From: Acidimicrobiales bacterium
GTDB lineage: Bacteria > Actinomycetota > Acidimicrobiia > Acidimicrobiales > Iamiaceae
Length of the DNA: 17,882 nucleotides
NCBI GenBank assembly: GCA_020439605.1
Contig: JAGQSI010000009.1
Location: forward strand, 1-17,882
Direction: 5' to 3'
Below the pieces are notes generated by a model that was not told the DNA's origin, ran no database searches, and saw nothing but the letters and a program-made list of their open reading frames with translations. The position numbers were made by a program, and so were the translations under genes. Positions 8,162 to 14,942 of this stretch are shown piece after piece (the first letter of the stretch is position 1; each line of letters opens with the position of its first letter).

Positions 8162-8938
8162 ATGACCGTTGACTACGAACTGCGCGGCCACGTTGCCGTA
8201 ATGACAATCAACCGACCCGATGCCCGAAACGCTGTGAGTACAGCAGTGGCACAAGGTCTAGAAGCAGCAATCGACAAGCTGGAAGAAGATGACAACGCGT
8301 GGGTTGGCATCATCACCGGCGCCCAAACAGACAAGGGATGGATCTTCTGCGCTGGTGCAGACCTCAAGCAGATGAGCACAGATCCTGTGGGGATGATCAC
8401 CGAGCGCGGGGGCTTCGCTGGGTTTGTACAGCGTGAACGCACCAAGCCAGTGATCGCTGCAGTAGACGGACCAGCGCTGGCTGGTGGCACCGAAATTGTG
8501 CTTGCCTGCGATCTGGTAGTTGCTTCCGAAACTGCCGTATTCGGTATCCCCGAGGTGAAGCGAAACCTCGTTGCTGGAGCAGGTGGACTGTTCCGACTCC
8601 CCCGCAAGATTCCTCGCAACATTGCCATGGAACTAGCGCTGACAGGCCGTTTGGACTTCCCAGCCGAGCGAGCTCATCATTTTGGTCTTGTCAACCATCT
8701 CTGTGCTGAGGGCGAAGCCCTGAACCGGGCAATGGAACTGGCTGAGCAGATCACTGAGGCTGCGCCACTAGCAGTTCGCGAGAGCCGCAAGATCATGCTC
8801 GAGTCCACCGACCAACCAGACGAGATCGGCTGGAAGCTCTCCGGGGACGGAATGATGGCCATGTTCAGTACCGAAGACTTCAACGAAGGCCTGATGGCGT
8901 TCATCGAGAAGCGCTCTCCTGAATGGAAGGGCCGCTAG
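8162..8938 (+). CDS. enoyl-CoA hydratase/isomerase family protein (crotonase)
   Basis: A 258-residue crotonase-fold enzyme of usual family length, acting on acyl-CoA thioesters in the cytosol. The oxyanion-hole elements are FCAGADLKQM (62-71) and GPALAGGTE (103-111). Both catalytic glutamates of true hydratases are present: Glu111 in AGGTE and Glu131 in GIPEV, 20 residues apart as in rat hydratase Glu144/Glu164. AGAGGLFRLPR (138-148) and the C-terminal EKRSPEWKGR are also typical. Hydration of 2-enoyl-CoA in beta-oxidation or a related degradation route is likely; chain-length preference cannot be read. I chose the ATG at 8162 over an in-frame TTG at 8132 because the family begins near here and a TAGCGT box lies 8 nt upstream. 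The gene stands alone on its strand and ends at a strong hairpin. Confidence 0.93.
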   Translation: MTVDYELRGHVAVMTINRPDARNAVSTAVAQGLEAAIDKLEEDDNAWVGIITGAQTDKGWIFCAGADLKQMSTDPVGMITERGGFAGFVQRERTKPVIAAVDGPALAGGTEIVLACDLVVASETAVFGIPEVKRNLVAGAGGLFRLPRKIPRNIAMELALTGRLDFPAERAHHFGLVNHLCAEGEALNRAMELAEQITEAAPLAVRESRKIMLESTDQPDEIGWKLSGDGMMAMFSTEDFNEGLMAFIEKRSPEWKGR

Positions 8939-8950
8939 GTCTACCTCTTG

Positions 8951-8989
8951 ATGACCATCAGGTGATTGTCGAGATCACCTGATGGTCAT
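8951..8989. terminator. perfect 16-bp hairpin shared by convergent genes, inside the end of the Nudix gene
   Basis: ATGACCATCAGGTGAT (8951-8966) and its exact reverse complement (8974-8989) flank a 7-nt loop. It starts 12 nt after the enoyl-CoA hydratase stop. Most of it is coding for the minus-strand Nudix gene, whose last codons (HDHQVISTIT-stop, ending 8958) are written by the stem and loop. There is no U-tract. Likely a bidirectional terminator. Confidence 0.75.
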
Positions 8990-9362
8990 GGAGAAACTCC
9001 GCCACCCCAGGTGCGAGTTGGAGATCAACTATCTCGTACAACGGAACCCACAACGCCTCTGTGACGTCATCTCCCGCCGCTGGATCTAGTCCCTCCAGCA
9101 ACGTGACGTTGTAGGTGAGGATGACCTGATGGCTCCCCTCCCCCAGACGCTCGGTAACACCCAACAAGGACCCGCACACACCTTCTAGCCCGGTCTCCTC
9201 ATGGAGTTCGCGCACCACGGCTTCAGCGAGGGTTTCTCCTGGCTCCACTCGACCACCCGGAGGTGCCCATTGCCCGAGTGCTGGACCTCTCCCCCGACGC
9301 ACCATGAGGAGGCGCTCATCGTCCACCACGACTGCGCTGACACATAACTGCGGCGCGTTCAC
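8958..9362 (-). CDS. Nudix hydrolase
   Basis: A 134-residue Nudix protein that should hydrolyse a nucleoside diphosphate linked to another moiety, using Mg2+ or Mn2+. The Nudix box is complete: Gly37, Glu43, then Arg51-Glu52-Leu53, Glu55-Glu56 and Gly58 (GGRVEPGETLAEAVVRELHEE). The small size and ADP-ribose or MutT-like N-terminus (CVSAVVVDDERLLMVRRG) give no clear substrate. The start is GTG at 9362, which overlaps the stop of the upstream acetyltransferase gene in GTGA, so translation is probably coupled. It is the last gene of a four-gene minus-strand operon. Its last codons form the stem of the hairpin at 8951-8989. Confidence 0.92.
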   Translation of the reverse strand: MNAPQLCVSAVVVDDERLLMVRRGRGPALGQWAPPGGRVEPGETLAEAVVRELHEETGLEGVCGSLLGVTERLGEGSHQVILTYNVTLLEGLDPAAGDDVTEALWVPLYEIVDLQLAPGVAEFLHDHQVISTIT

Positions 9363-9832
9363 CCGAGGTCTCGATGCACGATAAGTGCCCTCGCCTTGAG
9401 CCCGTGGCTCTCAAAGAAGTTCTTGGTCTGACGATCTCCAGGAAGCGCAATGGCATCGATGCCTACAACCCCCTTGGATTGACCATCGGCGAGTATGAGG
9501 CTGAACATCGCATCGCCAACTCCCACGCCTCTCGCCTGCTCAGCCACAAAGATGTCGGTCACATTTGCGAGCTTCGAGCCGTCCTGGAGTTGTTCAATTG
9601 TCGAAACCGCGTAGCCAACTACAGCCCCATCGATCGTTCCGACGATCACACAGCTATCAGTTGTCTCACCGGAGATCTGTTGGGCCAGCAGCGCCTCTAA
9701 TGGGTCTGTTCTGGACGAACTCTGACGCCAGATGGCACCACCGCGAAGTGGCGTCAATTCATCTCTGGCCTCTCGGGCCAACTCAACAATGGCACCGAGA
9801 TCCTCATCGACTGCCGGGCGGGCGCTCTCCAT
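9359..9832 (-). CDS. GNAT family N-acetyltransferase
   Basis: A 157-residue GNAT protein that transfers an acyl group from acyl-CoA, most often acetyl-CoA, to an amine. Motif A is VTDIFVAEQARGVGVGDAMF (91-110), with the pyrophosphate-binding RGVGVG loop at 101-106. The following strand and helix (GIDAIALPGDRQTKNFFESHG) match motif B of the fold, and the N-terminal ARPAVDEDLGAIVELAREA is the usual first strand and helix. The substrate is unknown. The ATG at 9832 lies 11 nt after the stop of the upstream helical-protein gene; the end overlaps the Nudix start by 4 nt, so all are probably on one transcript. Confidence 0.9.
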   Translation of the reverse strand: MESARPAVDEDLGAIVELAREARDELTPLRGGAIWRQSSSRTDPLEALLAQQISGETTDSCVIVGTIDGAVVGYAVSTIEQLQDGSKLANVTDIFVAEQARGVGVGDAMFSLILADGQSKGVVGIDAIALPGDRQTKNFFESHGLKARALIVHRDLG

Positions 9833-9843
9833 CTACTGATGGC

Positions 9844-10410
9844 CTACTCGGCGCGAAGCTGGGCAATCTTGCCCAAGATGGTCTTGCGTCCACGATGAGC
9901 GAGCTCGTAGGCCTCTACAGCGTCGATCTCGGCCTCTGAGAGCCCCGAGAGCCGAGGGATTACCTGTGACGCTGCCAAACTGTCGTAGGCCGCTATGGGG
10001 AGCTCGGCTGCCACCTCGCTGGAGCTCTGGAGCTTTGGCGCTGCAACCGGCTTGTCGTGAGCCTCACCCGGCTGAGCAACCGGGTCCGACGCTGGCTGTG
10101 GTTCAACGACGGGTGGCTTAACACCGATACCAAACTCTTGGAATATGGCTTCGGTCTGGTCCTGGACCCGCGCCACACGTGCAGCTGCAGAGTTCTGACC
10201 ATGGGTTACAACCATTTGGCCGACAACCTTGGCCATGTTGACCTGTTGACGGCCACGCTCCACTAGATCTGGCAGCATCTTCTTGGCATCCATCAAGAAA
10301 CCAATCGGAGCATAGAGCCCGAGTTCTACGGCTTGTTCTATTGGTCGTTTATGGTCGGTCACGCCAATAGCTTGGTCTATCGCAGTGGAATCAGACGAGT
10401 CCGAGCTCAC
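9844..10410 (-). CDS. conserved helical protein with Pro/Ala linker, actinobacterial type
   Basis: A 188-residue protein with two conserved ends. The N-terminal part (KRPIEQAVELGLYAPIG, then AKKMLPDLVERGRQQV) resembles a short amphipathic or membrane-associated helical domain. A variable linker (about 98-133) is rich in Pro, Ala and Gln. The C-terminal part (ELPIAAYDSLAASQVIPRL, GLSEAEIDAVEAYELAHRGRKTIL) is a helical motif that I recall from many actinobacterial proteins; its function is not established. The start is uncertain. GTG at 10410 overlaps the previous gene by 20 nt and has GAGGA somewhat far upstream. GTG at 10362 would start just before the conserved part but has no ribosome binding site. 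Second gene of the operon, between the acidic zinc ribbon and the acetyltransferase. Confidence 0.75.
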   Translation of the reverse strand: MSSDSSDSTAIDQAIGVTDHKRPIEQAVELGLYAPIGFLMDAKKMLPDLVERGRQQVNMAKVVGQMVVTHGQNSAAARVARVQDQTEAIFQEFGIGVKPPVVEPQPASDPVAQPGEAHDKPVAAPKLQSSSEVAAELPIAAYDSLAASQVIPRLSGLSEAEIDAVEAYELAHRGRKTILGKIAQLRAE

Positions 10411-10891
10411 GCTTAACGGGACAATCCTCACCGTCAAGGCCACCGGGACAGTCGCTGCGCTTTGCACTGAACTGGCTCCTACGAACAAGCAAGAAACACT
10501 CGTTGCACGAGAACTCTTCAGCTGCTCGGGGAGCAACTCTGTCTCCGCCTTCAGCTCGGTCGTCGATTACAGACTCTTCGTCCTCTTCGTCTTCCTCATC
10601 TGCGCCAGCAGCAATGCGGTCACGAAGGATCGTGTCTAGGTCTTCTTCGACATCGTCAGGGTTCAGATCATCGTCGTCATCATCGTCATCGTCTGAACGG
10701 GCACGGCTTGGGGCCGGAATGTCGTCGTCCTCTTCGAGCTCATCATCGAGGCTGTCTTCATCCACATCCTCGCCATCGACGTCGTCGAGATCGTCCTCGT
10801 CCAACTCGTCGTCTAGCTCTTCATCGAGATCCCCATCGACATCAAGTTCCTCGTCGTCGATCAGCTCGTCGTCAGCCATGTCGTCCTTCAC
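10391..10891 (-). CDS. highly acidic protein with C-terminal Cys4 zinc ribbon (DUF4193-like arrangement)
   Basis: A protein of about 166 residues. Roughly the first 115 residues are mostly Asp and Glu, including a run of nine Asp; then EEFSCNECFLLVRRSQFS and a second pair of cysteines (DCPGG, EDCP) form a zinc ribbon near residues 129-157. The order (acidic tail, then F-x-C-x-x-C-F-L-V-x-x-R-S-Q and a second Cys pair) is like the small actinobacterial DUF4193 proteins, although this one has a much longer acidic part. Two starts are possible: GTG at 10891 with AGGAAG 6 nt upstream, or ATG at 10879 with AAGGA very close. The 3' end overlaps the next gene by about 20 nt in another frame. A role with RNA polymerase or nucleic-acid proteins would be speculation. 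First gene of the operon. Confidence 0.8.
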   Translation of the reverse strand: MKDDMADDELIDDEELDVDGDLDEELDDELDEDDLDDVDGEDVDEDSLDDELEEDDDIPAPSRARSDDDDDDDDDLNPDDVEEDLDTILRDRIAAGADEEDEEDEESVIDDRAEGGDRVAPRAAEEFSCNECFLLVRRSQFSAKRSDCPGGLDGEDCPVKRELGLV

Positions 10892-10983
10892 CGAATTCTT
10901 CCTGGAAATTGTCGAGGCCCATAGAAAGGCCGCGGCCGGATACTACGCGCGCAACACCCACCTGATGCACGCCGAAACAAGAT

Positions 10984-12591
10984 TTACTTGTTCTGACGCC
11001 GAGATTCTGCTCTGCGTTCGGCATCGAGACGCTCCAACGCTGGTTCTGGCTCATGGTCAACAAAGCGCATCATGGCAGCCACCGCGTGATGACCGGCCTG
11101 CTCTTCGATGAGCTTGTGCATCTCCTGAGCCACGATCCTGTAGGCCGGATGACCTTGCGGGCCACTGCGCAGTTCGAGCATGTGCATCGCCTCACGGGCG
11201 TTCATCTGCATTGAGAAGCGAATCTTGTAGGCCAGACATACCGCGTATGACGCCGCCGCTGGAAAGTCCGGCTCCAACAGTTCGTATAGCTCTGCGGAGC
11301 GCTCCATTGCCCCTTCGAACTCGGCGCCAGCGCCAGCTAGTGCAACCGCCTCGGGCATCTCAAAGCCATGGTGGGGACTCAGCTGCTGCCATTCCACTGT
11401 AAGCATCCGGTGACGTTGCAGGTCTCTGAACGCCCCGTAATCGGCGAGAACGTCGAAACGGTAGTCCACTCGCTCCAGCGCTCTGCCGGGGCGATGACGG
11501 CGGTTCGAACGGTCCCCTACATAGGCCTCGACAACGGCGACTCTTTCTGCAGCGGTCATCTTTCGGACCTGTGCCTCGATCTGTGTCTCTGGCAGATTGG
11601 TGTGGGCATAGAGCATGGCCGTCACCAGCTTCACTTCACCGTCCGGATCGAAGTCCACCAGAACGGTTCTGGGCGCAGGCTCAGGTGCCTCCGTAGGTGG
11701 GAAGAACTGATCCGCAATCTCGTCCATTGCGTTGCGATTGGTAGCGAGGTAGTCCCCCCACGCCAGGCCGCGATCAGGCAGATCAATGCGTTTGAGAAAG
11801 GATGGAATCACCTTTCTCAACTCATGAAGCATTAGATCCGCATATGAGCGCGCCTCGGGCAAGGGATGCGAACGCATACGCAACAACAAGGCCTCGTATG
11901 CCTGTCCCGTTCCATAGATTCCGACGTTGGACAACGATGCGGCAGGCAAAATGCCCCGCAGTGCGTCAAAGGCCTTGGCCCTCACGGCTTGGCGATACAC
12001 GAAGTCAGAGTCCGAAGGATCCTTGGGGAATTGCTCTCGGAAGAAATCGTTGAGCGTGGGCAACAGGCTCGCGTAGGTATCAAATAGCCGGTCCATCTCC
12101 CCCACGTAGCGAGTCCCGAGCGGCGAGTTCAAGATCCCGGGATCACGGTAGAAGCGATACCTTCCACCGATACGAGCGTCGTAGGCGATATAGCGGGTGG
12201 ACTGCTCCAGGTAGGACATGAGACGTCCCCACTCGAGCACCTTGGTCAAAAGGTTTGACGCCTGTTCGCACGCCAGATGTACCCCGCCGAGCTGTGCCAC
12301 TGAATCATCGCCGTATTCGAAGAAGACCTTGTCGTAGAGCTCCTCGGCTCTTCTTAGGCCCACCGTGGCATCGATCGTCTGGTCCCCTGCAATATCGAGG
12401 TCCCCTACGAATTCATCGAGGAAGAGCCGTCGAAGGCTCTTGGGAGAGCGTGAATAGCGGGCGAATAGAGCGCCCTTGACCACCTCTGGCAGGTTGACCA
12501 ACGCAAAAACTGGGCTGTCCAGGTTGGTGAAATAACGCCTGAGGATGTCTTCCTCCGACTCGCTGAATTCCTCGGCCACATACACCGTCAC
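10984..12591 (-). CDS. double-domain ThyX-like (FAD-dependent thymidylate synthase fold) protein
   Basis: A 535-residue protein, about twice the length of ThyX, made of two ThyX-like halves. Domain 1 carries WGRLMSYLEQSTRY (121-134) in place of the signature RHRxxSxNExSxRY and a helical end RSHPLPEARSYADLMLHELRK (240-260). Domain 2 carries RHRMLTVEWQQLSP (393-406) and MNAREAMHMLELRSG (463-477), close to the classical ThyX MNAREL-HFL-LR region. Domain 1 keeps the Glu-Ser-Arg-Tyr half, which in ThyX contacts dUMP; domain 2 keeps the RHR half, linked to FAD. Whether it makes dTMP is unknown; another flavin or nucleotide reaction or a non-catalytic role is possible. Start chosen as GTG 12591: TAGGGT lies 7 nt upstream and the product begins MTVYVAEEF; a longer frame reaches 12621. 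Last gene in its run; no close co-transcribed partner. Confidence 0.85.
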   Translation of the reverse strand: MTVYVAEEFSESEEDILRRYFTNLDSPVFALVNLPEVVKGALFARYSRSPKSLRRLFLDEFVGDLDIAGDQTIDATVGLRRAEELYDKVFFEYGDDSVAQLGGVHLACEQASNLLTKVLEWGRLMSYLEQSTRYIAYDARIGGRYRFYRDPGILNSPLGTRYVGEMDRLFDTYASLLPTLNDFFREQFPKDPSDSDFVYRQAVRAKAFDALRGILPAASLSNVGIYGTGQAYEALLLRMRSHPLPEARSYADLMLHELRKVIPSFLKRIDLPDRGLAWGDYLATNRNAMDEIADQFFPPTEAPEPAPRTVLVDFDPDGEVKLVTAMLYAHTNLPETQIEAQVRKMTAAERVAVVEAYVGDRSNRRHRPGRALERVDYRFDVLADYGAFRDLQRHRMLTVEWQQLSPHHGFEMPEAVALAGAGAEFEGAMERSAELYELLEPDFPAAASYAVCLAYKIRFSMQMNAREAMHMLELRSGPQGHPAYRIVAQEMHKLIEEQAGHHAVAAMMRFVDHEPEPALERLDAERRAESRRQNK

Positions 12592-12598
12592 GGCGCCG

Positions 12599-12604
12599 AC
12601 CCTA
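12599..12604 (-). promoter_or_regulatory. predicted -10 box of the ThyX-like gene
   Basis: TAGGGT on the minus strand, 7 nt before the GTG at 12591, with no ribosome binding site between. It lies in the 76-nt gap after the M20 gene and suggests an independent, leaderless transcript. Confidence 0.45.
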
Positions 12605-12667
12605 GAGCGTCCGAGCCCCAAATCTGTGGACCATCACCGATGATGTCTCGCTCGGGGTTTCAAATCG

Positions 12668-13885
12668 CTAGACACCGATCACAGCAGAGCCTGTGGCAAC
12701 ACCGCTATCGCGAGCCTCTCGAAAACCAGCTTTCACCTTTTCGAGCTGCTCCGGGCGAGTCCACAGGTCAACAACGGTCGCGGCCATAGCCTTCGCGCCA
12801 TCGATCACGGCACGATCTCCTTGATCGCTGCATGCATATCGGACAAAGGCCTCGGTATGGATGGCTACCTCAGGAGGCGCAATAGCAATCATTGGATGCA
12901 TCGACGCCACCACATGGCTCACATTGCCCATGTCTGTGCTTCCCACAACCTCTTGGGAGCTTGCCGGCTCCAACAGAGTGCGTCCGCTACGAGCCAGATT
13001 GTCTCGGTAGAGCTCTATGAGAGCGTCGTTGTCCACCATGTTCGCAAAGGCCGGCTGGATCCATCTGATGTCCATGGTGCACCCAGCGGCCTCTGTTCCT
13101 GCCTCGAGACAACTCACTACCCGTGCCTTGAGCGCTTTGAGTCCCTCCACCGTGGGTGAGCGCACATACCAAGTTGCACCGGCATGGGCCGGAACCACGT
13201 TGGCTGCGTCTCCAGCATCGGTGAATATCCCGTGGATTCGTTCGGTGGGAAGAATGTGTTGGCGAAGCGCAGCTACGTTCATGTAGCCGAGCACTGCCGC
13301 GTCAAGGGCGTTTCTACCAAGGTGAGGCGCAGCGGCAGCGTGAGCAGCTTTGCCGTGGTAGGTCACCTCAAGTTGTTGAATTGCTATTGCACTGATCCGG
13401 GAGAGCTCTACCCCGGCAGGGTGAACCATCATCGCCGCATCAATGTGCTCGAGCGCACCCTTTTCGGCCATCAGTACCTTGCCTCCCCCGCCCTCTTCGG
13501 CCGGAGTTCCAAGTGCTACGACAGTGCCACCGAGTTCATTGGCCAAGGCTCCAGCAGCAATAGCCGCCCCCGCTCCAGCAGCACCGATGATGTTGTGGCC
13601 ACAGGCATGACCAATGCCAGCGAGTGCGTCGTATTCGCACATGATCGCGATTCGTGGACCGGAGGTGCCAGAGGTTGCCTCGAACGCTGTTGCCAGACCG
13701 TATGCCCCACGGGTGACGGACATGCCAGCAGCGGCCAACAACTTGGTGAGTACATCGTGAGCGTGATGTTCGTCATAGCCGAGCTCAGGATTTGCGTGTA
13801 TCGAATGGGACGCAGCGATCAGATCCTGAGCGTGTTCGTCCACGATTTGATCGACGCGGGCTTTGAACTCTTCTGGGTCAGCCAT
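12668..13885 (-). CDS. M20 family amidohydrolase (AbgB-like metallopeptidase)
   Basis: A 405-residue M20D-type hydrolase that cleaves an amide bond of a small N-acyl or aminobenzoyl-type substrate with two metal ions. The metal and catalytic residues lie in CEYDALAGIGHACGHN (83-98, Cys95 and His97), GTPAEEGGGGK (126-136, Glu130-Glu131), His155 in MVHPAG and a C-terminal His343 in AIHTEAF. STDMGNVSHVV (316-326) matches the same region in AbgB (p-aminobenzoyl-glutamate hydrolase), so this is a better label than hippurate hydrolase. Ala-rich helices after the first metal site are normal for the family. The ATG at 13885 follows TAGCCT by 6 nt and lies 22 nt after the previous gene, so either a shared transcript or its own leaderless promoter is possible. 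Natural substrate unknown. Confidence 0.92.
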   Translation of the reverse strand: MADPEEFKARVDQIVDEHAQDLIAASHSIHANPELGYDEHHAHDVLTKLLAAAGMSVTRGAYGLATAFEATSGTSGPRIAIMCEYDALAGIGHACGHNIIGAAGAGAAIAAGALANELGGTVVALGTPAEEGGGGKVLMAEKGALEHIDAAMMVHPAGVELSRISAIAIQQLEVTYHGKAAHAAAAPHLGRNALDAAVLGYMNVAALRQHILPTERIHGIFTDAGDAANVVPAHAGATWYVRSPTVEGLKALKARVVSCLEAGTEAAGCTMDIRWIQPAFANMVDNDALIELYRDNLARSGRTLLEPASSQEVVGSTDMGNVSHVVASMHPMIAIAPPEVAIHTEAFVRYACSDQGDRAVIDGAKAMAATVVDLWTRPEQLEKVKAGFREARDSGVATGSAVIGV

Positions 13886-13891
13886 GGGCTC

Positions 13892-13897
13892 AGGCTA
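13892..13897 (-). promoter_or_regulatory. predicted -10 box of the M20 amidohydrolase gene
   Basis: TAGCCT on the minus strand, 6 nt before the ATG at 13885, within the 22-nt gap after the dehydrogenase gene. No Shine-Dalgarno sequence is seen. Confidence 0.35.
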
Positions 13898-13907
13898 GGA
13901 CCTTGGC

Positions 13908-14894
13908 TCAAGAGTCGTGAACGAGAACTATCTTTCCGGTTTGACGGCCGAGCTCGAGTCGCTCGAGGGCTTCTTCGTAACGGGAGATGTGCATTTCGGT
14001 GTCCACAGCTATGGGCAATCCCTGATTGACCAGGTTGAGCACTTCTGCGAACTCCCCGTAGCCACCCATGGTTGAGCCGATTATCTCAAACTGTTTGAAG
14101 AACAGCCGGGGAAGGTTCAGCTCAACTGTTGGTCCTGATGTTCCCCCACAGACCACCAGACGCCCTCCCGGCACCAGTGCTCCGATGGAGCGTTCCCATG
14201 TGGCTGGACCGACGCTTTCGAGCACAACATCGCACTTGACAGGCCAGTCCTCATCCGAACGAAAGACTGCTGATGCCCCGCTTGCAAGCGCACGAACACG
14301 GGTCTCTGGGTCTCTGGTTGTTCCATAGACCGTTGCACCCATCGTCTTGGCAAGTGCAAGCGCAGCCATCGATACCCCACCTCCGATACCGACGATCATC
14401 ACGCTCTCTCCCGCCTTAAGGCGGCCGCGACGCAACATTCGATAGGCGGTAAGCGTCGCGAGTGGAAACGCTGCACACTCCGCCCACGACCGCTCTGGAG
14501 GCTTTGGAACAATGTTTCGGGACGGAACAACCAGTAGATCTGCGTGCCCACCCCAGCGTTGCTCTCCAACAATCTCAAAGCCCGGATACATCGGGGCATC
14601 GTCGCCATGGGCAACCACATTGCTCAGGGGCGAAACCGCAGGGTTGACCACCACCTCGTCACCAACGCATATGCCTTCAACCCCAGAACCCACGGCCTCG
14701 ACCACTCCGGCAACATCGCATCCCGGGATGTGGGGAAGCTTGGGGCGTGGCCTGGCGCGGGTGACCCACAGGTCCATGTGGTTCAACGCGCTCGCCACCG
14801 GACGGACTCTCACATCGTGTGGACCCACCGAGGGGTCGTTTATCTCCCCACGTCTGTATACGCCCGGCGATTCGTCAAGTATCCATGCTTGCAT
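13908..14894 (-). CDS. medium-chain dehydrogenase/reductase, zinc-type alcohol dehydrogenase family, lacking the structural zinc cysteines
   Basis: A 328-residue MDR enzyme, probably NAD(P)H-dependent. The N-terminal catalytic domain has ALNHMDLWV (37-44), GCDVAGVVEAVG (58-69) and VGDEVVVNP (77-85). The Rossmann fold has GIGGGVSMAALALAKTMGA (169-187). The C-terminus (FFKQFEIIGSTMGG, RYEEALERLELGRQTGKIVL) is typical. ALNHMDLW places it near the QOR-like and zinc-type ADH group in which the usual catalytic Cys is replaced. Where many relatives carry a four-cysteine structural zinc loop (CGxCxxC-type), this one reads NPAVSPLSNVVAHGDDAPMY, with no cysteine. Substrate (alcohol, quinone or enoyl compound) is unknown. 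The ATG at 14894 follows TACGGT by 8 nt. It ends 22 nt before the M20 gene. Confidence 0.9.
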   Translation of the reverse strand: MQAWILDESPGVYRRGEINDPSVGPHDVRVRPVASALNHMDLWVTRARPRPKLPHIPGCDVAGVVEAVGSGVEGICVGDEVVVNPAVSPLSNVVAHGDDAPMYPGFEIVGEQRWGGHADLLVVPSRNIVPKPPERSWAECAAFPLATLTAYRMLRRGRLKAGESVMIVGIGGGVSMAALALAKTMGATVYGTTRDPETRVRALASGASAVFRSDEDWPVKCDVVLESVGPATWERSIGALVPGGRLVVCGGTSGPTVELNLPRLFFKQFEIIGSTMGGYGEFAEVLNLVNQGLPIAVDTEMHISRYEEALERLELGRQTGKIVLVHDS

Positions 14895-14902
14895 TGCCTG
14901 TG

Positions 14903-14908
14903 ACCGTA
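14903..14908 (-). promoter_or_regulatory. predicted -10 box of the dehydrogenase gene
   Basis: TACGGT on the minus strand, 8 nt before the ATG at 14894. Just upstream is TGACCAATC, which also occurs in the divergent region 8093-8161. No good -35 box at 17 nt. Confidence 0.4.
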
Positions 14909-14942
14909 TCCCGATTGGTCAGCGGTGACGCACTCGATCCAC

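Noticed and set aside
10841..10929. Short minus-strand peptide MGLDNFQEEFGEGRHG ahead of and overlapping the acidic zinc-ribbon gene
   Set aside because: No ribosome binding site, and the ribosome binding site of the next gene lies inside it; I see no support beyond an open frame of 16 codons.
10892..10983. Gap between the ThyX-like gene and the operon start, checked for a promoter
   Set aside because: Hexamers such as TTGCGC and TATGGG are present but at wrong spacing, so I could not place a promoter.
10503..11111. Serine-rich plus-strand open frame
   Set aside because: It is the reverse of the Asp/Glu-rich protein: GAC/GAG codons read as GTC/CTC and TCG/TCA runs.
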